Assembly: GCA_016789905.1 (NCBI GenBank)
Contig: JAEUQC010000063.1
Coordinates: 1-64,000 of the forward strand
Reading direction: 5' to 3'
DNA length: 64,000 bases
DNA from: Bryobacterales bacterium
GTDB lineage: Bacteria > Acidobacteriota > Terriglobia > Bryobacterales > Bryobacteraceae
Under the pieces are notes generated by a model. It searched no databases. It saw nothing but the letters and a program-made list of their open reading frames with translations, and was not told where the DNA came from. The translations under genes were made by a program, and so were the position numbers. Below, in pieces: positions 16,718 through 25,541 of this stretch. Each line of letters opens with the position of its first letter. Position 1 is the first letter of the stretch.

Positions 16718-17707
16718 ATGCCAAGACGTCTGCGCTGGGGCATTCTAAGCTCCTCGAAATTTGCCCGAACCAAAGTGATTCCGGCGCTTTTACGCGCCGA
16801 AGGGGTGGAAGTAGCCGCAATCGCTTCGCGTGACCTGGCGACGGCGAGGACGCACGCGGAGAGCTTTGGAATTCCGGCGGCCTATGGATCGTATGAGGAG
16901 TTGCTGGCCGATCCGGCGATTGATGTGATCTACAACCCGTTGCCGAATCACCTGCACGTGCCGTGGTCGGTGCTGGCGGCGCGGGCAGGGAAGCACGTGT
17001 TGTGCGAGAAGCCGCTGGGGATGAACGCGGGTGAGGTGGACGAATTGATGGCGGCGCGGGACGCGGCGGGGGTAGTTATTGGAGAGGCGTTCATGGTGGC
17101 AACCCATCCGCAATGGGTGTGGACGCGGGAGGCGGTGGCGCAGGGGCGAATTGGCGAGTTGCGGGCGGTGCAGGGTTTTTTCAGCTACACGAACGTGGAC
17201 CCGAAGAACATCCGCAACCAGGCGGAGATTGGCGGCGGCGCGATGATGGACATTGGCTGCTACACGATCTTCACGCCGCGCTTTGTGCTGGGGCGAGATC
17301 CGGTTCGCGTGTGCGGGCAGATTGAGCGCGATCCGCAGTTCCAGACCGACCGGTTGGCGTCGGCGATGCTGGACTTCGGCGACGTGCAATGCCAGTTTAT
17401 TTGCGGGACGCAAACGAACCCATATCAGCGGATGCATTTTCACGGAGCGAAGGGGCGGATTGAAGTAGAAATTCCGTTTAACGCACCGCCGGACAAACCG
17501 ACGCAGGTATTCTACGAAGCCGGCGCGGGCGTGCAGACAGAGACCTTCGCGGTTTGTGATCAGTACACGATTGAAGGGGAAGCGTTCAGCGCAGCGGTGC
17601 GCGGCGCGGGCCCGGTTCCGTGTTCGCTGGAAATGGCGAAGGGGAATATGCGGACGATTGACGCGGTGTTTCAATCGGCGCGGGAGAACCGGTGGGTGGC
17701 GTTATAG
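16718..17707 (+). CDS. Gfo/Idh/MocA-family NAD(P)-dependent oxidoreductase, 329 aa
   Basis: Residues 1-120 form a Rossmann domain (RRLRWGILSSSKFARTKVIP, then VAAIASRD) and the HVLCEKPLGMN block supplies the conserved EKP lysine. The C-terminal substrate domain contains GGGAMMDIGCYTI, the usual D-x2-x-H-like region with cysteine-tyrosine here. The closest functional classes by motif are sugar dehydrogenases or anhydrofructose reductases; the substrate is not resolvable. The frame opens at 16628, but the ATG at 16718 starts the Rossmann strand directly. It converges on the propeller gene at 17719 with only 11 nt between stops. Confidence 0.87.
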   Translation: MPRRLRWGILSSSKFARTKVIPALLRAEGVEVAAIASRDLATARTHAESFGIPAAYGSYEELLADPAIDVIYNPLPNHLHVPWSVLAARAGKHVLCEKPLGMNAGEVDELMAARDAAGVVIGEAFMVATHPQWVWTREAVAQGRIGELRAVQGFFSYTNVDPKNIRNQAEIGGGAMMDIGCYTIFTPRFVLGRDPVRVCGQIERDPQFQTDRLASAMLDFGDVQCQFICGTQTNPYQRMHFHGAKGRIEVEIPFNAPPDKPTQVFYEAGAGVQTETFAVCDQYTIEGEAFSAAVRGAGPVPCSLEMAKGNMRTIDAVFQSARENRWVAL

Positions 17708-17718
17708 GGCGAGGCCGG

Positions 17719-18483
17719 CTAATCGATGCGGCAGATGTAGCCGGAGGCGGGGCTATCGTTTGGCACGCCGGGCGGCGCGATGCCGGCGTCGCAATAGTAT
17801 AAATGGCCGTTGTGGAGGCACATGCCATGCGGGTCGGGATCGTCTTTGGCGAGGGTGATGATTTCCAGAATTTCGCCATTGGTGGCGTTGAGTTTGTGAA
17901 TGACGCGGTCCGAGGAGAACATGCACCAGAGGGCGTTGGGCGGGTCCCAGGCGAGACCGTGGGAGCGGCCGAGCGTGACGGGAATGTCATGGACTGGCGT
18001 GAACTTGCCGTCGCGCACATCGACTTTGGCGAGACGTGTGAAGCGGTGGGAGGCCATCCACAAATGGCCGTCGACGTATTCGAGACCGTGGACACCGCCG
18101 CCGCCGTTGGGGATGGGCCATTCGGCGACGGTATCACCCGTTCGCGGATCCACTTTCAAGATGGCGCCGGTGGGGTGGTCAGTAGATTTCTTGCTGCGGC
18201 CCAGAGCGAAGCCGTTGGCGGCCATCCACAGGTAGCCGCCGCCGAACGCCATGCCGCTGGTGTTGGAGGACGCGGTTTCGATTTTGCGCTTCACCTTGCC
18301 GGACTTCCAGTCGAGCAAGTAGGCTGTGTCGGTGGTCTGTTCGCCCACCCACACACCTTCCGGTGAGGCTTCCAGTGCGTTGGGAAATCCGTCTGGCGAT
18401 TTGAAGAGGCGGACTACTTTGGCTTTGCGGGAAGGCACGGCGGCGGGAAGGGCGAGGCCGGCGAGGAAGGAGCGTCGAAGCAC
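17719..18483 (-). CDS. Exported SMP-30/NHL-like propeller protein, 254 aa
   Basis: A Tat-like signal (MLRRSFLAGLALPAAVPS) precedes a six-bladed propeller with blades such as NALEASPEGVWVGEQTTDTA, GMAFGGGYLWMAANG and GLEYVDGHLWMASH. This YncE/strictosidine-synthase-like fold is used for lactone hydrolysis or as a scaffold; no clear metal triad is seen. Its ATG overlaps the last base of the upstream oxidase gene (18483), so it is translated with the hydroxy-acid oxidase and probably acts in the same periplasmic pathway. Confidence 0.72.
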   Translation of the reverse strand: MLRRSFLAGLALPAAVPSRKAKVVRLFKSPDGFPNALEASPEGVWVGEQTTDTAYLLDWKSGKVKRKIETASSNTSGMAFGGGYLWMAANGFALGRSKKSTDHPTGAILKVDPRTGDTVAEWPIPNGGGGVHGLEYVDGHLWMASHRFTRLAKVDVRDGKFTPVHDIPVTLGRSHGLAWDPPNALWCMFSSDRVIHKLNATNGEILEIITLAKDDPDPHGMCLHNGHLYYCDAGIAPPGVPNDSPASGYICRID

Positions 18484-19667
18484 TAGGCACCTCCGCGGAG
18501 GCGGACCAAACTCTTGTCGATGGAGCGAAGATTGGGAACACCGGCCAGGCCCATGTTCAACGCGAGTTCGGTATGCAGAAGATGAATGACCCGTTCGACG
18601 CCGGCCTGGCCGAAGCAGGCCATGCCGTAGAGATAGGGGCGGGCGATGCAGACCGCCGTCGCGCCGAGCGCCAAGGCTTTTAGAATATCGGTGCCTCGGC
18701 GGATGCCGCCATCCATGAGCACCGGAATGCGGCCGTTCACGGCTTTGACCACTTCTGGAAGCGCTTCAATGGTGCCGCCGACTTGATCCTGCTGGCGGGC
18801 GCCGTGATTCGAAACGATGCAGGCTTTGGCGCCGTATTGGACACAGCGGTCGCCGTCTTCGGCGGTCATAATGCCTTTTACGACAACGGGCAGGGAAGTG
18901 GCGGCACACAGCTCCTGCAAGGTTTCCCAGGTGGGAAGCGGGTTGGGCTTGGTCGGAAGAATGCCCGCCTTCCACGGAGTTTTTGCTTCGGGCAGGCGGC
19001 CCTGCGCATCGCGCTTGGGCAGGCCCGTTTCACACCACGAGCGCTCCAGTTTGTTATGGATTTCGCGCTCGCGCTGGGAGACGTGCATAATGTCGACAGT
19101 GAAGCAGATGCCCTTGCAGCCCTGCGCTTCCAGTTTGCGGACGAAGGAGCGGGTCTGCGCTTTGTTGGTGAGAATGCCGCCGGTGGTCAACTGCCACCAG
19201 TTTTCGGCGGCGGTGCCTTCCTGCAGCGTGGTTTCGATGCCGCCGTTGGTGATATGGAGCGTTTTCGATTTGCCGGCGGCGCGGGAGACTTCCAGTTCGC
19301 CGCCGGGGAAGAAGCAGTTCTTGCCGCCGGCCGGGTCGAAAAGGATCGGGTAGTTGAGCTTCATGCCGAGCAGGGTGAGGGAAGTGTCGATTTTGTGCGT
19401 GTCGACGAGCATACGCGGACGGATGATGATGCGCTTGAAGCCTTCGCGGTTGTCGTGAAGCGCCTGTTCGTCTTCGCTGCCACCCTCCAGATAGTCCCAT
19501 GCCACCGGGTCCAGCTTCTTCTTCGCCAGCGCAGCGAAATCGAAGACATTCACCGGGTCCATCACACTGGCCTCCTGGGCCAGGGCGGCGAACGGCGCCG
19601 CGCCGAAAATGCCCGCCAGTTGGCGGAAGGCGGATCTGCGTCCAATTTGCATAGAGCGCGATTCCAT
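18483..19667 (-). CDS. FMN-dependent alpha-hydroxy-acid oxidase/dehydrogenase, exported, 394 aa
   Basis: Oxidises an L-2-hydroxy acid (lactate/glycolate type) with FMN. FMN and substrate motifs are VVVKGIMTAEDG, the catalytic-histidine block SNHGARQQD and DGGIRRGTDILKALALGA. The segment that usually reads WFQLY in this family reads WWQLTTGG, so a conserved active-site tyrosine appears to be threonine. A Tat signal (GRRSAFRQLAGIFGAAPFA) sends the protein to the periplasm, unusual for this family. The ATG at 19667 has GGAG 11 nt upstream; a second ATG at 19652 is possible. It is followed by the propeller gene and preceded by a GlcG-like gene. Confidence 0.85.
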   Translation of the reverse strand: MESRSMQIGRRSAFRQLAGIFGAAPFAALAQEASVMDPVNVFDFAALAKKKLDPVAWDYLEGGSEDEQALHDNREGFKRIIIRPRMLVDTHKIDTSLTLLGMKLNYPILFDPAGGKNCFFPGGELEVSRAAGKSKTLHITNGGIETTLQEGTAAENWWQLTTGGILTNKAQTRSFVRKLEAQGCKGICFTVDIMHVSQREREIHNKLERSWCETGLPKRDAQGRLPEAKTPWKAGILPTKPNPLPTWETLQELCAATSLPVVVKGIMTAEDGDRCVQYGAKACIVSNHGARQQDQVGGTIEALPEVVKAVNGRIPVLMDGGIRRGTDILKALALGATAVCIARPYLYGMACFGQAGVERVIHLLHTELALNMGLAGVPNLRSIDKSLVRLRGGA

Positions 19668-19700
19668 CACAAACCGCGCTCCAAGGCAAGCACGCGGGAG

Positions 19701-20453
19701 TTAGTAACCGGAGCTATTGGCTTCCTGGCCAATCAGGACGCCGTTGCGATAGGTGGCGATGCACAGCGGGTGGGTGAAAACGCCGGCACCGTCGACGGAG
19801 CTGTATTTGATGTCGTCGGCGAGGGCGCCGCCGGCGGGATTGAGCCCGGCTAAGTGGCGGACGCGCTTTGCCACTTCATGATCGGCGCAGGAGGTGTCGC
19901 CGCTGATGCCGAGACCTCCGATGATCTTGCCGGCTTTGTAAATGGGCAGGCCGCCTCCGAAGAAGATAAGGCCACCGGCGATTTTGCCGGTGTTTTTATT
20001 GGCATTATCTGGAGAGGCGAGGGCACCGGCATCGAAGAGGTTGGATTGGCCGAGGCTCCACAGCGAGTGCCCCGGTTGGGTGAAGGTGTAGAGGCGGGCG
20101 GTGGAAAGGGCGAAGTCGTCGAGGGAGAACGCGTTGGCGGTGTAGGCCTTGGCTTTTGCAATGGCCTGGCTGCCGGGCCAGACCTGCGAGGGATCGTTGG
20201 TGGAGGTGACGGCGGCGCAAACCTCGCCGTCGCGATTCACGACCGCGGCCCACATACGGGCGCCATTGAAGAGCCCGCCGATTTGGCCGCCGGCGCCGCC
20301 AAGAGCGGCTGGAACCGTGTTCAAACCGTTTAGGTGAGCCTTGAGCTGGGAGGCGGTTGGCAGGTCGCGGCAAGCGGCGCGCCGGTCATCATCGGCCGAA
20401 GCGAGCGGGGCCGCCGCCAGACACAAGGCTAGCAAGGGAAGTGCGTGTTTCAT
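19701..20453 (-). CDS. GlcG/HbpS-family (DUF336) exported protein, 250 aa
   Basis: A Sec signal peptide (MKHALPLLALCLAAAPLASA) precedes one GlcG/HbpS domain, with the typical GGLPIYKAGKIIGGLGISG turn and the D-E pair of ADHEVAKRV. Members bind haem or cobalamin-like ligands or act beside glycolate oxidase (GlcG of the glc operon). Here it lies 33 nt upstream of an FMN hydroxy-acid oxidase, which repeats the glc association. An AGGA ribosome binding site stands 10 nt before the ATG. A terminator hairpin lies upstream at 20489-20511, so this gene should begin its own transcript. Confidence 0.82.
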   Translation of the reverse strand: MKHALPLLALCLAAAPLASADDDRRAACRDLPTASQLKAHLNGLNTVPAALGGAGGQIGGLFNGARMWAAVVNRDGEVCAAVTSTNDPSQVWPGSQAIAKAKAYTANAFSLDDFALSTARLYTFTQPGHSLWSLGQSNLFDAGALASPDNANKNTGKIAGGLIFFGGGLPIYKAGKIIGGLGISGDTSCADHEVAKRVRHLAGLNPAGGALADDIKYSSVDGAGVFTHPLCIATYRNGVLIGQEANSSGY

Positions 20454-20488
20454 AGTGGTTCCGTCCTGAGGTCTGAAGTTGAACTAAG

Positions 20489-20511
20489 GGCCCGGATCTA
20501 GCATCCGGGCC
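20489..20511 (-). terminator. Hairpin terminator after the YncE-phosphoesterase gene
   Basis: GGCCCGGAT (20489-20497), loop CTAGC, ATCCGGGCC (20503-20511) is a perfect 9-bp stem located about 40 nt beyond the stop of the gene ending at 20550. On the minus strand it is followed by CTTAGTTC, only a weak U-tract, so it may work with Rho. Confidence 0.5.
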
Positions 20512-20549
20512 ATGCGGGTACGCTATCACGACCGGGGACGGGTTTGGGC

Positions 20550-23006
20550 TCAGTAGCGGAAATGGAAGGACCGCACGGGGAGAGGCATGGCCGAGCGGGC
20601 GCCCCGGACGGACTTCCAGATGATTTCGTTAAGGGCGAATTCGGGAGCGCGGTCGAAATCGGAAAAGTCCATTTCTTCGGAGGCTTTTGCGCCCCAGGCG
20701 AGGGCGGTGTTCTTGGCATTCACATCGACTTCAGGGCCGACGTGGGAGTAGGGCGCAAGGTCCGGCGCGGTGCCGAAGGCGGCGTACATGGGAGTGGCGG
20801 CGGCGTCGTATTGCGTCATGGGAGGCAGGCCAAGCAGGAGTTCCATGGTGCGCAACATGGAGGAGGTGGTGTAGAGCGTGGAATCCACCGTGCCGCGCTT
20901 GATGTAGGGGGAGATGACAAGGCCGGTGGTGCGGCGGGAATCGACGTGATCGGGGCCGTTCTGGGCGTCGTCTTCGATGATGAAGATGGCGGTTTGCGGC
21001 CAATATTTCGAGTGGGAGACGCGGTCGACGAGTTGGCCGACGGCCCAGTCGTTATTGGCGACGGCGGCGGAGGGCGTTGGCGCGCCGGCGCGGGTGCCCT
21101 GAGTGTGGTTTTCTCCCAGGCTCATGACGATGAAATTGGGAAGGCGTTTCAGCGGGTCGGGGGAATCGAATTCGGCTTCGAACCTGTCGAATTCTTCGAA
21201 GAAAGCGCGGACGTTGTCGGTATCGCGCATGCCGGGCAAACGGAACTTCGGAGCGACATGGCCGACGAGGCCGCCGACGCCGGGAGCGGCGTCCATCTGG
21301 TCGCCTTCGCTGACGCGCTGGGCGTATTCACCGTAGGAGCGATAGGTGAGGCCTTTCTTGGCGGCGAGATCCCACATGTGACCGGAGGCGGGTGTGTTCG
21401 CGGGCCCATTCACGGCGGCGGAGATGCCGCCGTATTGCGGGGGCCAGCGCTTTTCGTTGAAGTCTGTGGCGTAGGCGGAGTTGGACCAGGAGTGACCGTC
21501 GACGGATACTTCGCCATCGCAGTAGAGGTTATCGAAGAGCACGAACTGTTCGGCGAGGCGGTGCTGGTTTGGGGTGACTTTGCGGCCGAAGATGGTCAAG
21601 CGCGGGTCACCGTTGCCTTTGGCGATGTCGCCGAAAACCTGGTCGTAGGTGCGGTTTTCCTTGATGATGTAGATGACGTGTTTGATGGGCGAGCCTTCGC
21701 CTACCTGCGGCGGGACAACGGAAGGGCCGCTGACGGGCGGTTTGGCGCGCGTGAGCATTTGATCGTTGTAAGGACAATTGGCCATGGCTTCGCGGGTGTA
21801 GGCCTTGATCTGGCTTTTCAGGTTGCCCAAGGGGATGACGCTTACGGAGCCTTTTTGGAGGGCGCCGACGTGGCGTGATCCGGCGCCGGGCACGGCGAGG
21901 GGGCTGGTGGGGCCGTCGATATTCGAATAGCCGCCCATGCCTTTTGCGGCGCCGACGTAGAGCGATTTGCCGTCGGGGGAAACGGCGAGCGCGGCCGGGT
22001 ACCACGCGGTGGGAATGAAGCCTTCCACGTGGGAGACTTCTTCTTCGCCGATGTTGATGACGGCGACGTTGTTGTTGTCGCCATTGGCGACGAATAGCAG
22101 CTTCTGCGCCGGGTCGAGCGCGAGCGCATTCGGGGTGGAGCCGACGGGCGCCATTTTGTACATGGCCGTGGAGATCACTTCGATGGGGCGCAGTTGTTTG
22201 GTGTCGACGACGTAGACGGAGTTTTCATTGGAACAGGCGACATAGAGGCGACCGTCGCGGGCGAGCACCATATCGTTCGGGTTGCGGCCCACCTTGATGG
22301 TGGCTTTCACTTTCTGCGTGGCGGTGTCGAGCACGGTTATGGAGTCGCTGGCCCAGTTGGAAACGTAGAGCGTGGCGCCGGAAGGGTCGATGACGACATC
22401 GTAGGGATGAATCTCGGTTGGCAATTCGGCCAGGCGTTCGCCTGAATTGGTGTCGAAGGCTACGACGTGGCCGCGCACGGCCTTGGTGTGGCGGTTGGCG
22501 GCGTAGAGAATGGGCAGTTTGGGATGATGCGCAAGGCCGGACCAGTAGATCTGATTTTGCGGCAGATGATGCTTGAACTGTTTTGCGGGCTGGTCGCTCA
22601 ACTTGCCATTGGCGTAGGTGAATCCGTAGACCGGGGCGACGGTGGGGTTCTGCCTGGATTCGGCGTTGCCGCCGGAGATGTAGAGCGTCTTTCCGTCGGG
22701 AGCCCAGGCCATGCCGAACCAGGCGGATTTGAGCGGGGTGCGTTGGGTGATCTCGACGTTCTTGGGATCGATGACCAACAGGCCATGCGGGTTGTAGCCG
22801 GAATGGAGGGCGACGATCTGGTTATCGCTTGGCGCGGTGGTGAGGTTCAGCACATAGTCAGCGGTGACGACGTGTTTGCCGGCGGGTGTGATTTTCCAGC
22901 CGTTGGGCAGATTGGCGGCGGGCTGGGCCACTAACGTAGCGGCGGCGAGGAGAAATAGCGGAACGCGCACGCATACTACTCTGCCGGTGGAATGTGTCGT
23001 CTTCAT
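20550..23006 (-). CDS. YncE-type propeller fused to phosphoesterase domain, exported, 818 aa
   Basis: A signal peptide (RVPLFLLAAATLVAQPAA) follows the ATG at 23006. The N-terminal half is a seven-bladed YVTN propeller (for example GMAWAPDGKTLYISGG, DPSGATLYVSNWASDSI, LAVSPDGKSLYVGAAKGMGG). The C-terminal half from about residue 435 is an alkaline-phosphatase-superfamily phosphoesterase of the phospholipase C/acid phosphatase type (HVIYIIKENRTYDQVFGD, then DNLYCDGEVSVDGHSWSN and IFIIEDDAQNGPDHVD). This bifunctional architecture is known from soil bacteria, with an inferred role in phosphate release. The frame opens 90 codons earlier inside the esterase gene, but that part is proline/serine-rich antisense of it. 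Confidence 0.87.
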   Translation of the reverse strand: MKTTHSTGRVVCVRVPLFLLAAATLVAQPAANLPNGWKITPAGKHVVTADYVLNLTTAPSDNQIVALHSGYNPHGLLVIDPKNVEITQRTPLKSAWFGMAWAPDGKTLYISGGNAESRQNPTVAPVYGFTYANGKLSDQPAKQFKHHLPQNQIYWSGLAHHPKLPILYAANRHTKAVRGHVVAFDTNSGERLAELPTEIHPYDVVIDPSGATLYVSNWASDSITVLDTATQKVKATIKVGRNPNDMVLARDGRLYVACSNENSVYVVDTKQLRPIEVISTAMYKMAPVGSTPNALALDPAQKLLFVANGDNNNVAVINIGEEEVSHVEGFIPTAWYPAALAVSPDGKSLYVGAAKGMGGYSNIDGPTSPLAVPGAGSRHVGALQKGSVSVIPLGNLKSQIKAYTREAMANCPYNDQMLTRAKPPVSGPSVVPPQVGEGSPIKHVIYIIKENRTYDQVFGDIAKGNGDPRLTIFGRKVTPNQHRLAEQFVLFDNLYCDGEVSVDGHSWSNSAYATDFNEKRWPPQYGGISAAVNGPANTPASGHMWDLAAKKGLTYRSYGEYAQRVSEGDQMDAAPGVGGLVGHVAPKFRLPGMRDTDNVRAFFEEFDRFEAEFDSPDPLKRLPNFIVMSLGENHTQGTRAGAPTPSAAVANNDWAVGQLVDRVSHSKYWPQTAIFIIEDDAQNGPDHVDSRRTTGLVISPYIKRGTVDSTLYTTSSMLRTMELLLGLPPMTQYDAAATPMYAAFGTAPDLAPYSHVGPEVDVNAKNTALAWGAKASEEMDFSDFDRAPEFALNEIIWKSVRGARSAMPLPVRSFHFRY

Positions 23007-23022
23007 TGCAGGTTGCCTACTC

Positions 23023-24108
23023 TCAAAATAATTTGGTTGCGAATTCGCGCAGGTGGAGGCGCCAGACCTGCCAGTCGTGGAGGCCGGGACTGGGGAACCA
23101 GACGTGCCTGACTCCACCAGCGTCGAGCGCCTTGTGCATTGCTTCATTTGCAGGATACAGGAAATCTTCGGTCCCGCAGCCGATCCAGAGGAGCTTGAGC
23201 TGTTTGTTGGCCGATGCGGCATCGGCGAACACGCCGCCGAAGGAACTGGCGAGCGAGAAATTGCGAGCGCCGGCACCGCTGAAACTGCCGATATAGGCGA
23301 AACGATCGAGGCGGCCGAGGCCTATCTGCATCGCCTGGCCGCCGCCCATGGAGAGGCCGGCGATGGCGCGGTGGTGGCGCTCCGGGCGGGTTCGATAGGC
23401 CCGATCGATCTCCGGGATCAGGTCGTTCACGACTACTTCGCTGAACTTCTCGTTTCCCGCGCCGGCATAGCCGGTCTCCATGACGACGAGCATCGGTTTG
23501 ATTTGGCGCGCGGCGAGGAGATTGTCGAGGATGAAATTGACGCGTCCTTGGGCCGTCCAGCCGCGTTCGCTTTCTCCCGAGCCGTGCTGCAAGTATAGGA
23601 CGGGGAAGCGCGTCATTCCCGAGGTGTCGTAGCCGGGAGGCGTATAAACAAAGGCGCGGCGCATGAGGCCCGTGATTCGAGAGCGGTACCAATGCATCCG
23701 GACATTGCCGTGCGGCACGTCTTTGGGCTCATAGAAATCGAGTGTTGCGTCCGGAACGTCGATGCCGCTCGATTGGCGTCCCCAGCCGAAATAGGTCTCG
23801 GAAGCGGGGTCGTTCATTGGCACGCCGTCCACCAGAAACCAGTAGTAGTGAAAGCCCGGCTGCACGGGCCCGATGGTGGCGGACCACACGCCTTCGGCGG
23901 TGCGCGTCATCTCAAACGGGCCTTTGCCTAACCCATTGGCTCCGCCGCCCGGCATGACTTGCACTTTTTGGGCGGTGGGGATCTTTACCTGGAATGTCAC
24001 TCGCCGGTCCGGGTGCACTTGCGGATAGGCGGCGCCACGAACGTTCGACGTGGCCGGGGTTTGCGCTAGCAGGCCTAGCGTTGCCAAGGCGGCCAGGACC
24101 GCTCGCAT
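23023..24108 (-). CDS. Exported CE1-type esterase with N-terminal E-set domain, 361 aa
   Basis: A signal peptide (MRAVLAALATLGLLAQTPAT) leads to a CBM48/E-set immunoglobulin-like domain (residues 30-125, GVWSATIGPVQPGFHYYWF) and an alpha/beta-hydrolase of the feruloyl/acetyl esterase family. The nucleophile elbow is GLSMGGGQAM, the acid likely lies near GCGTEDFLYP and the histidine is in LHDWQVW. HGSGESERGW is the oxyanion-side block. Such two-domain esterases deacylate plant xylan or other polysaccharides. Its ATG shares one base with the stop of the upstream TolB-like gene (24108); the next gene begins 17 nt after its stop. Confidence 0.88.
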   Translation of the reverse strand: MRAVLAALATLGLLAQTPATSNVRGAAYPQVHPDRRVTFQVKIPTAQKVQVMPGGGANGLGKGPFEMTRTAEGVWSATIGPVQPGFHYYWFLVDGVPMNDPASETYFGWGRQSSGIDVPDATLDFYEPKDVPHGNVRMHWYRSRITGLMRRAFVYTPPGYDTSGMTRFPVLYLQHGSGESERGWTAQGRVNFILDNLLAARQIKPMLVVMETGYAGAGNEKFSEVVVNDLIPEIDRAYRTRPERHHRAIAGLSMGGGQAMQIGLGRLDRFAYIGSFSGAGARNFSLASSFGGVFADAASANKQLKLLWIGCGTEDFLYPANEAMHKALDAGGVRHVWFPSPGLHDWQVWRLHLREFATKLF

Positions 24109-25505
24109 TACTGGAGCCCTTCGGCGATGCCGTCGCCGTTCGTGTCGGGAAAGTTGACCAGGAAAATCTGGCGGAAGTCCTGGCCGCCGGCGTCCTTCAC
24201 CAGCTTGCCTTCGGCGTCGTAGGTGGGCACGCGCCGATTGAAGGCCAACCGCTGCCCGTCACGGGACCAGACCAACGCTTCCGCGGCGGGCACGCCGGCG
24301 CCATGGCGGGTCAGCCATCGCATCTTGCCGAAGTCCGGGCCCGCTTTTACGCAGATAGTCGCCACGCCGTTATCGGCTTGCACGGCGATGGAGTTGCCCG
24401 AGGGGTGCCAGCGCAAACCACCGGTTGTTCCACCGGGGATGCGGGACACCTGAATTGGGCGCATCTGGGGATCCGCGGCCAGGTCCGAACCCAGTGAGTT
24501 CACGATGAACACCTGGCGCGAGCCATCCGGGGCGGAGGCGAAAAAGCCGATGCGTGTGCCGTCGAGCGAGCCCCGCACAATGCCAGAAGCCGGCGTGGAA
24601 GTGAGCCTGCGAATGCGAGTTCCCGCTGGGGGCGCCATGTACCTTGTTTTCGTTCCGGAGTCGGCGGTTGTAATGTCGACATTGGCTGGCACGTCAACGA
24701 CGAACAGCGAAGAAATGACGCGCCCGTCGGTCTCCTTCACGTTTCCGATGAAGGCGCGCATGAGCCCTTCGGCGCCGACCCAGGAATCGTCGGCGGCCCG
24801 CTCCAGGTCACCTGGTTTTGACGACGCCGGCGGAACGACGGGCACCAGAAGCGCGGCCATGTGGGAAGCGCCGCAGGGAGCGTTGTCGCTGGGCACCATG
24901 AAGCCGATTGTGCGGCCGTATTGGGTCAATAAAAAATCGTCGTAGGTGAAGCCGACGCGCTTTCCGTTTGCCGTGTACTCATGCCGGTGCGACCCGCCGC
25001 GCAGCGCCCCTTTGGGCGTTACGTCACTCTTTACATCGCGACAATCCAGGAAGCGAATATCACCAGCGCCGTCGCCAGTGGCCACGCCGCCGTGCCGGTT
25101 GGTGGCGCCGTAAAAGCCCAGTTCGGCGGTTTCGCTGAGTAATGGGCCGTGGATGAAGACGATCTCATCGGAGACCGGGCTATACGATGCGGCACCAAGG
25201 CCCGGGGCCTGCCGCGCACCGAAGACCGATGGGGGCGCGTACACCAGATTTTCCAGGCCCGTGGTAACGGAGGCCTTCATGATGGTAGTGCCGTTTCCGA
25301 TTCCGGTTCCGAAGGTGTCGCGGGTATCGTAGACCAGGAAGCGGCCATCGCGAGAGAAGTTGTCGTTGTTATCGAGCAGTTTGCTGATGGGTGAGGCGGT
25401 CAATTGCCATTCACCGCCATCGGTTTGGGCGATCCCGGAAGAACCGATGAGCAGCAGCGCCAAACCCGCCGCCAGACAGGGCCGAAACAAGTGTGTCGTA
25501 ATCAT
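24108..25505 (-). CDS. Exported TolB/PD40-like protein, 465 aa
   Basis: It begins MITTHLFRPCLAAGLALLLI, a signal peptide, followed by repeated PD40-type blades (LLDNNDNFSRDGRFLVYDTR, SYSPVSDEIVFIHG, GSLDGTRIGFFASAPDG, LVWSRDGQRLAFNRR). A calcium-binding-like DTNGDG motif lies at the C-terminus. Function is unknown; such propellers commonly bind carbohydrates or proteins outside the cytoplasm. The ATG at 25505 sits 8 nt after TAGGAT on the minus strand. It is divergent from the gene at 25542 and heads a tightly joined operon with the esterase. Confidence 0.72.
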   Translation of the reverse strand: MITTHLFRPCLAAGLALLLIGSSGIAQTDGGEWQLTASPISKLLDNNDNFSRDGRFLVYDTRDTFGTGIGNGTTIMKASVTTGLENLVYAPPSVFGARQAPGLGAASYSPVSDEIVFIHGPLLSETAELGFYGATNRHGGVATGDGAGDIRFLDCRDVKSDVTPKGALRGGSHRHEYTANGKRVGFTYDDFLLTQYGRTIGFMVPSDNAPCGASHMAALLVPVVPPASSKPGDLERAADDSWVGAEGLMRAFIGNVKETDGRVISSLFVVDVPANVDITTADSGTKTRYMAPPAGTRIRRLTSTPASGIVRGSLDGTRIGFFASAPDGSRQVFIVNSLGSDLAADPQMRPIQVSRIPGGTTGGLRWHPSGNSIAVQADNGVATICVKAGPDFGKMRWLTRHGAGVPAAEALVWSRDGQRLAFNRRVPTYDAEGKLVKDAGGQDFRQIFLVNFPDTNGDGIAEGLQ

Positions 25506-25513
25506 CGCCACGT

Positions 25514-25533
25514 ATCCTAACGCACCGTACACT
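25514..25533. promoter_or_regulatory. Divergent pair of -10-like hexamers, leaderless candidates
   Basis: On the minus strand TAGGAT (25514-25519) is 8 nt before the ATG at 25505. On the plus strand TACACT (25528-25533) is 8 nt before the ATG at 25542. The two start codons are only 36 nt apart, so the promoters overlap and their -35 regions lie within each other's transcribed DNA. No ribosome binding site fits for the plus-strand gene. Confidence 0.42.
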
Positions 25534-25541
25534 GAAATGGA

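Noticed and set aside
16692-16720. TTGACA as a -35 for the Gfo/Idh gene
   Set aside because: A -10 at the normal 17-nt spacing would fall on the ATG and reads AACATG. The sequence is better seen as part of a palindrome.
18783-19853. Plus-strand frame of 356 codons
   Set aside because: Antisense of the FMN oxidase, whose catalytic motifs are clear.
20544-21878. Plus-strand frame of 444 codons
   Set aside because: Antisense of the YncE-phosphoesterase fusion; repetitive Gly/Val/Asp translation.
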